Positions 21,001-22,816 of a stretch of DNA of 22,816 nucleotides are shown here, piece after piece. Origin of the DNA: a virus. The translations under genes and the position numbers were made by a program. Under the pieces are notes generated by a model. It searched no databases and was not told the DNA's origin. It saw nothing but the letters and a program-made list of their open reading frames with translations. The stretch spans positions 1 through 22,816 of IMG/VR virus record IMGVR_UViG_3300031951_006763; one strand, given 5' to 3'. Position 1 is the stretch's first letter, and the number at the start of each line of letters is the position of its first letter.

Positions 21001-21541
21001 TACCGCCTAACGCTGGGTTAGTTGCCGCAGCTAATCCGGCAGGCACAGCACCGGCAGCAGTTGCCGCACCGGCAGCACCAGCAGCTCCAGCAGCAGGAGC
21101 GAGAGCGCCCATGCCACCAACAACTCCAGGCATAGCACCAGCAGATATCATTGCAGGCGCAGCAGCACTGGCAGCAGTTGCCGCACCGGCAGCACCAGAT
21201 AATCCAGCACCTATTCCAGCACCACCATAAGCACCAAGACCAGCGAGAATGCCGTTCTTCAAACTACCAGTAGCTACAGCAGTAGCACCGCCTACCATCA
21301 TGGCTGCCATAGGAGCGCCAACGCCAGTAGCTGTCAACGCAGCACCAGCAATCATTGGAAGAATAGATGATAAGAACCCAGCCTCTGGTAATCCAGTCTG
21401 TGGGTTGATGGACAACGAACCACCGTGCGCCATGGCTAAGGATTGCAGTCCCTGTACCTCGCCTGGGGTCATGTGTACAAGCATCTTGTCTTCGCCGCGA
21501 CCGGCGGTTTGAAGATGGTTAGCTAGGGTATGCAGGCTCAT
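18053..21541 (-). CDS. Large virion protein with glycine motifs, coiled coil and DUF4214-like repeats, 1162 aa
   Basis: The N-terminus MSLHTLANHLQTAGRGEDKM leads into LVHMTPGEVQGLQSLAMAHG, a start common to phage structural proteins. Residues 55-210 are an Ala/Gly-rich, membrane-like glycine-zipper stretch. Short glycine motifs follow: YFADGGLANLP (315-325), ASGGIVALKKGGPV (382-395) and later MASGGIAGYNLGG (1060-1072). Residues 400-640 are a long charged coiled coil. Residues 743-917 hold three degenerate repeats (YEELAGRSPTQTE, YYWGRDMTKGE, YYQDVFGKPPTMEE) resembling DUF4214-type units. The C-terminus, GGRLLRGPGDGVSDSIPASI then DGEFVVPARIVSELGNG, is a module shared by many phage tail and virion proteins. 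Role inferred as tail needle, tail-channel or internal protein. AAGGTG lies 4 bases before the ATG. Confidence 0.78.
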   Translation of the reverse strand: MSLHTLANHLQTAGRGEDKMLVHMTPGEVQGLQSLAMAHGGSLSINPQTGLPEAGFLSSILPMIAGAALTATGVGAPMAAMMVGGATAVATGSLKNGILAGLGAYGGAGIGAGLSGAAGAATAASAAAPAMISAGAMPGVVGGMGALAPAAGAAGAAGAATAAGAVPAGLAAATNPALGGMTAPIASAAPVAPVGAGAGAGQLAYSGGIAPPQLTTAQIAQQQAFAQQAAQAPTKVLEEAAKSKGMFGGMDFSKLMNPDFIKENKGNYLAAMAPFLMEEERKKKEAQAASQMQLGGASVYNPTPRAPGGSSERLYFADGGLANLPVERMSQQNTVGANTNYPMSNIKPYGYSVPKNNPISQNVFQPDGYQNIDPYTGEQKLASGGIVALKKGGPVKSEAQIAEENAAKEYAAFAKERAADKARAKAEADKRTAELKKEYTDRINSFNKDTSNELKQKQKDISSELSSRQKEINAIRDANEKKERQRELNEWKANANKDLSSWQSGRASELKGIQTDQSSAFKDVTNEYTNRVKDLDTEIKERQALRNFETDVFKKGYTGFSGDIKGDDLTALSKGFDSEIGKQKSEAEKAKAALEAAKKTGIQSLIGRAEETYNKQQGEYEEATKAKDSRIAQFREETKRGSGLQARGLDTKPAQTAGDVSAIQAKIDAIKKNPEQQGYGSVRTLSADQQKQIKTLEGDLSMAKQGKVVYDPKSGQYLPEKVTPSYSKLTKVPGLDTTKKIMEESDVRRVYEELAGRSPTQTEMNKYVGKKLSEADVSKNIGTLAELTMPQKFTNDDLNQQAQYYWGRDMTKGELAYFKDPANKITNFNNLRGALTSSDAYLQNLNKINEAAFTSAQKQALVESEGPASMEQIASYYQDVFGKPPTMEELSRLKGTGMNISALQEQIKGSPQYQQQLVKPFVPAISTPSAPAISQAEIEGYRAQQLQPFASQAMAPQPSPYVPTGPNVAQYNPFAVQPKSTIEGALPYADISQRLGLTNLYSQLGEPGLAAQKTTYGLPAATSGLTASQPNIFGFGQYPTVEEAVKAAQAAQAAQEPRAMASGGIAGYNLGGYSDGGRLLRGPGDGVSDSIPASIGDRQPARLADGEFVVPARIVSELGNGSTEAGARKLYAMMDRVQRARSKSIGKGKVAVNSRAEKMLPV
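18376..18402 (-). repeat. Three perfect tandem copies of a 9-bp unit
   Basis: The plus-strand unit CTTGTGCAG is repeated three times without change. It codes for the AQAAQAAQ run at about residues 1048-1055 of the 1162-aa protein. Slipped-strand copy-number change would add or remove three residues without breaking the frame. Confidence 0.85.
21053..21198 (-). repeat. Perfect 29-bp direct repeat in the Ala/Gly-rich region
   Basis: An identical 29-bp unit lies at 21053-21081 and 21170-21198, 117 bp apart start to start. It codes for the GAAGAATAA-type peptide twice in the glycine-zipper part of the 1162-aa protein (about residues 115-163). The period is a whole number of codons (39), so recombination between copies would delete 39 residues in frame. 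Confidence 0.8.
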
Positions 21542-21572
21542 AACGCACCTTTAGAAAATTTTGTCAATAGTA

Positions 21573-22241
21573 TCATGTGGGTAACGCCGAAACAAAGGTT
21601 AGCGTAGTCACCACTGATTGAGTAGATGGCTTCGTCGGGCTGCCAGACGCAGCGTAAAAAGGTATGGTTACATTAGACTGTGTAGGTGACCAATAAATAG
21701 CCACATTATCTCCAGCATTCATGGATAAAAAGTAATTCCAGCCTTTAATGTCATGAGATGGATTGTTTACAGCTTTACGAGCAGGCATACCAACTTTGCC
21801 AGCAGAACCGGGAATATCAACACCGTTTTGTTTTAACCAGATAAACACATCTTCCGGCGCATTATCAGCATTTTCTAACTGCGCACTAAACTGCAAGTTG
21901 TATATGCCAGCATACTCAACAGTAATGTTTGACGAGTTCAACGTGACGTTGCTAGAAAAATCCGTCGTGTTCATCGTCATCAAAGTTGCGGTGTTAGCTG
22001 TTGTTGTTTGCGTAAGGTTGCTGGAGAATGCTCCATAAGGAACCCGCAAGTTAGCTGTAGTAACAGAATTATTAGACGATAACTGGCCTATAAAGTTATC
22101 TATCTGGGAAAAGTACAGACGTAAGACGTTATTAAGTTGATCCAGATACTGGCGGCTGTAATCTACTGGCGCGATAGGAAGCGCAGGAGCTTTCGTCCTA
22201 GTAAGATCAAGAACCTCTGTAGTAACAATCTGTGTGGTCAT
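21573..22241 (-). CDS. Virion protein with C1q/TNF-like beta-sandwich, 222 aa
   Basis: Residues 1-60 are an N-terminal helical/adaptor part (QYLDQLNNVLRLYFSQIDNF, which could trimerise). Residues 65-222 look like a C1q/TNF-like jelly roll: an early strand with PYGAFSSNLTQ, then NITVEYAGIYNLQFSAQLEN (the 'GxYxxxxSxQ' strand), DVFIWLKQNGVDIPGS, then GDNVAIYWSPTQSNVTI and a final TTLTFVSA strand. Domains of this type are receptor-binding or decoration parts of phage tails and capsids. It overlaps the upstream tail gene by four bases (ATGA), which supports a tail-tip or tail-accessory role. A 31-bp gap to the next gene shows no terminator. Confidence 0.78.
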   Translation of the reverse strand: MTTQIVTTEVLDLTRTKAPALPIAPVDYSRQYLDQLNNVLRLYFSQIDNFIGQLSSNNSVTTANLRVPYGAFSSNLTQTTTANTATLMTMNTTDFSSNVTLNSSNITVEYAGIYNLQFSAQLENADNAPEDVFIWLKQNGVDIPGSAGKVGMPARKAVNNPSHDIKGWNYFLSMNAGDNVAIYWSPTQSNVTIPFYAASGSPTKPSTQSVVTTLTFVSALPT

Positions 22242-22816
22242 CTACGTCCATCCGGCCTGATGTCTATACGTGGCGCACCTAATTGCCACTGACATCCCAA
22301 CTGATCTGAGCTGATCTTAAAGGCCATTTGGCGACCGCGCAGTCTTGTATACACAATCTGAGTAAACTCCTGCACGTTGTAGTTTTTCACCGTGTTGTAG
22401 GACTGTGCTGACTGTACTGTTGGCGTATCTGCTGTGCCGTATGGCGCACCAGGATTTTGTCGTGGACGCAGACTAAATGTCACCTGCGGCTTGTCAGGAG
22501 ATGACGTAGTAGATCCATCAAACGTAATATCTGGAATCATCCGCCATACAAAACCAAAGTTGTGACCGTCCCCAATGTCAAAGTCTGAGGACTGTATGTA
22601 CGATGTAATCGGCAATATAGTGCCGTTTACCTCTACGTTATTAGTTCCGCTCTCATGGTAGACAATAGTATTGCTGTATGTCGCGCCCATCGGAAACTCG
22701 CGCAGCGGGCTGTCAGACCAAGCAGACCGCCCAAGTGTGCCGTAATACCATACCTGATCCAGATAGTTGTAGATCACATAGCGGTCTATAGTCGTAGAGT
22801 TAGACGAACAATAGAA
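22238..22816 (-). CDS. C-terminal part of a tail nozzle/stabilisation-like protein (5' end outside window)
   Basis: The frame is open to the window edge. Upstream of the GTG at 22775-22777 it continues without a stop through STTIDRYVIYNYLDQVWYYG, so the visible GTG is not the start. The segment IDRYVIYNYLDQVWYYGTLGR followed by SAWSDSPLREFPMGATYSN reads like a beta-propeller blade ('vyNyxxxxWyxGtlxRtaW'). It is the kind found in podovirus tail proteins such as P22 gp10 or T7 gp12 (nozzle); this link is by pattern only. The end, GRQMAFKISSDQLGCQWQLG followed by APRIDIRPDGRR, is a C-terminus I have seen in this class. It is the most upstream visible gene of the minus-strand operon; the remaining N-terminal part lies beyond base 22816. 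Confidence 0.75.
   Translation of the reverse strand, partial: FYCSSNSTTIDRYVIYNYLDQVWYYGTLGRSAWSDSPLREFPMGATYSNTIVYHESGTNNVEVNGTILPITSYIQSSDFDIGDGHNFGFVWRMIPDITFDGSTTSSPDKPQVTFSLRPRQNPGAPYGTADTPTVQSAQSYNTVKNYNVQEFTQIVYTRLRGRQMAFKISSDQLGCQWQLGAPRIDIRPDGRR

Noticed and set aside
20895-21512. Plus-strand Ala/Pro-rich frames of 111 and 87 aa
   Set aside because: They are antisense shadows produced by the Ala/Gly-rich codons of the 1162-aa virion gene.
1-22816. tRNA genes, CRISPR arrays, insertion sequences, attachment sites
   Set aside because: No cloverleaf-like segment, regularly spaced repeat array, transposase or integrase was seen; coding density leaves almost no room.

Overview
This window looks like part of the genome of an uncultured tailed bacteriophage with a short-tailed (podovirus-like) virion. 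The evidence is dense gene packing (almost every junction is an ATGA or TAATG overlap or a gap of a few bases), many very small hypothetical genes, and a long block of large Gln/Ala/Gly-rich virion proteins that ends in a 2000-residue polyvalent protein. No rRNA, tRNA, integrase, terminase, polymerase or lysis gene is visible. The host cannot be read from the sequence. Small proteins carrying an AER..C....E / IRxR signature and the O-antigen-type sugar genes suggest a Gram-negative, probably proteobacterial, host (inference).

Layout. The two halves point towards each other. Bases 1-9103 are on the plus strand: small early or accessory genes (2-1764), a surface-sugar cassette (1764-8091), then five small genes including two zinc-finger proteins and a Ref-type HNH nuclease (8088-9103). 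Bases 9075-22816 are on the minus strand and form one virion operon, transcribed right to left. It starts with a tail nozzle-like protein cut by the window edge, followed by a C1q-like beta-sandwich protein, a 1162-aa glycine-zipper/coiled-coil protein, a 148-aa protein with an aspartate-rich DDxxD motif, a Gln/Ala-rich 372-aa protein, a 472-aa internal protein, and the 2000-aa polyvalent protein with ParB-like, zincin-like and LPD38-like regions. The two operons meet tail to tail and their last coding 29 bp overlap.

The outstanding content is the sugar cassette. Three glycosyltransferases (a GT10 fucosyltransferase-like enzyme and two GT-A enzymes) are followed by an E1-type 3-dehydratase (RfbH/AscC/DdhC). 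This carries the full C-X57-C-X-C-X7-C iron-sulphur motif and a His in place of the PLP lysine. Next comes a thiamine-diphosphate enzyme of the acetolactate synthase/YerE type, split over two overlapping genes, and then a short-chain reductase (YerF-like). In Yersinia, E1 followed by YerE and YerF converts CDP-4-keto-6-deoxyglucose into the branched 3,6-dideoxysugar yersiniose A. The phage therefore seems to carry the committed steps for a two-carbon-branched dideoxysugar plus transferases to attach it. The early steps (CDP-glucose synthesis and 4,6-dehydration) and the E1 reductase are not in the window, so they would have to come from the host or from elsewhere in the phage. Likely uses are changing the host O-antigen or capsule against superinfection, or decorating the virion. 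Both are inference.
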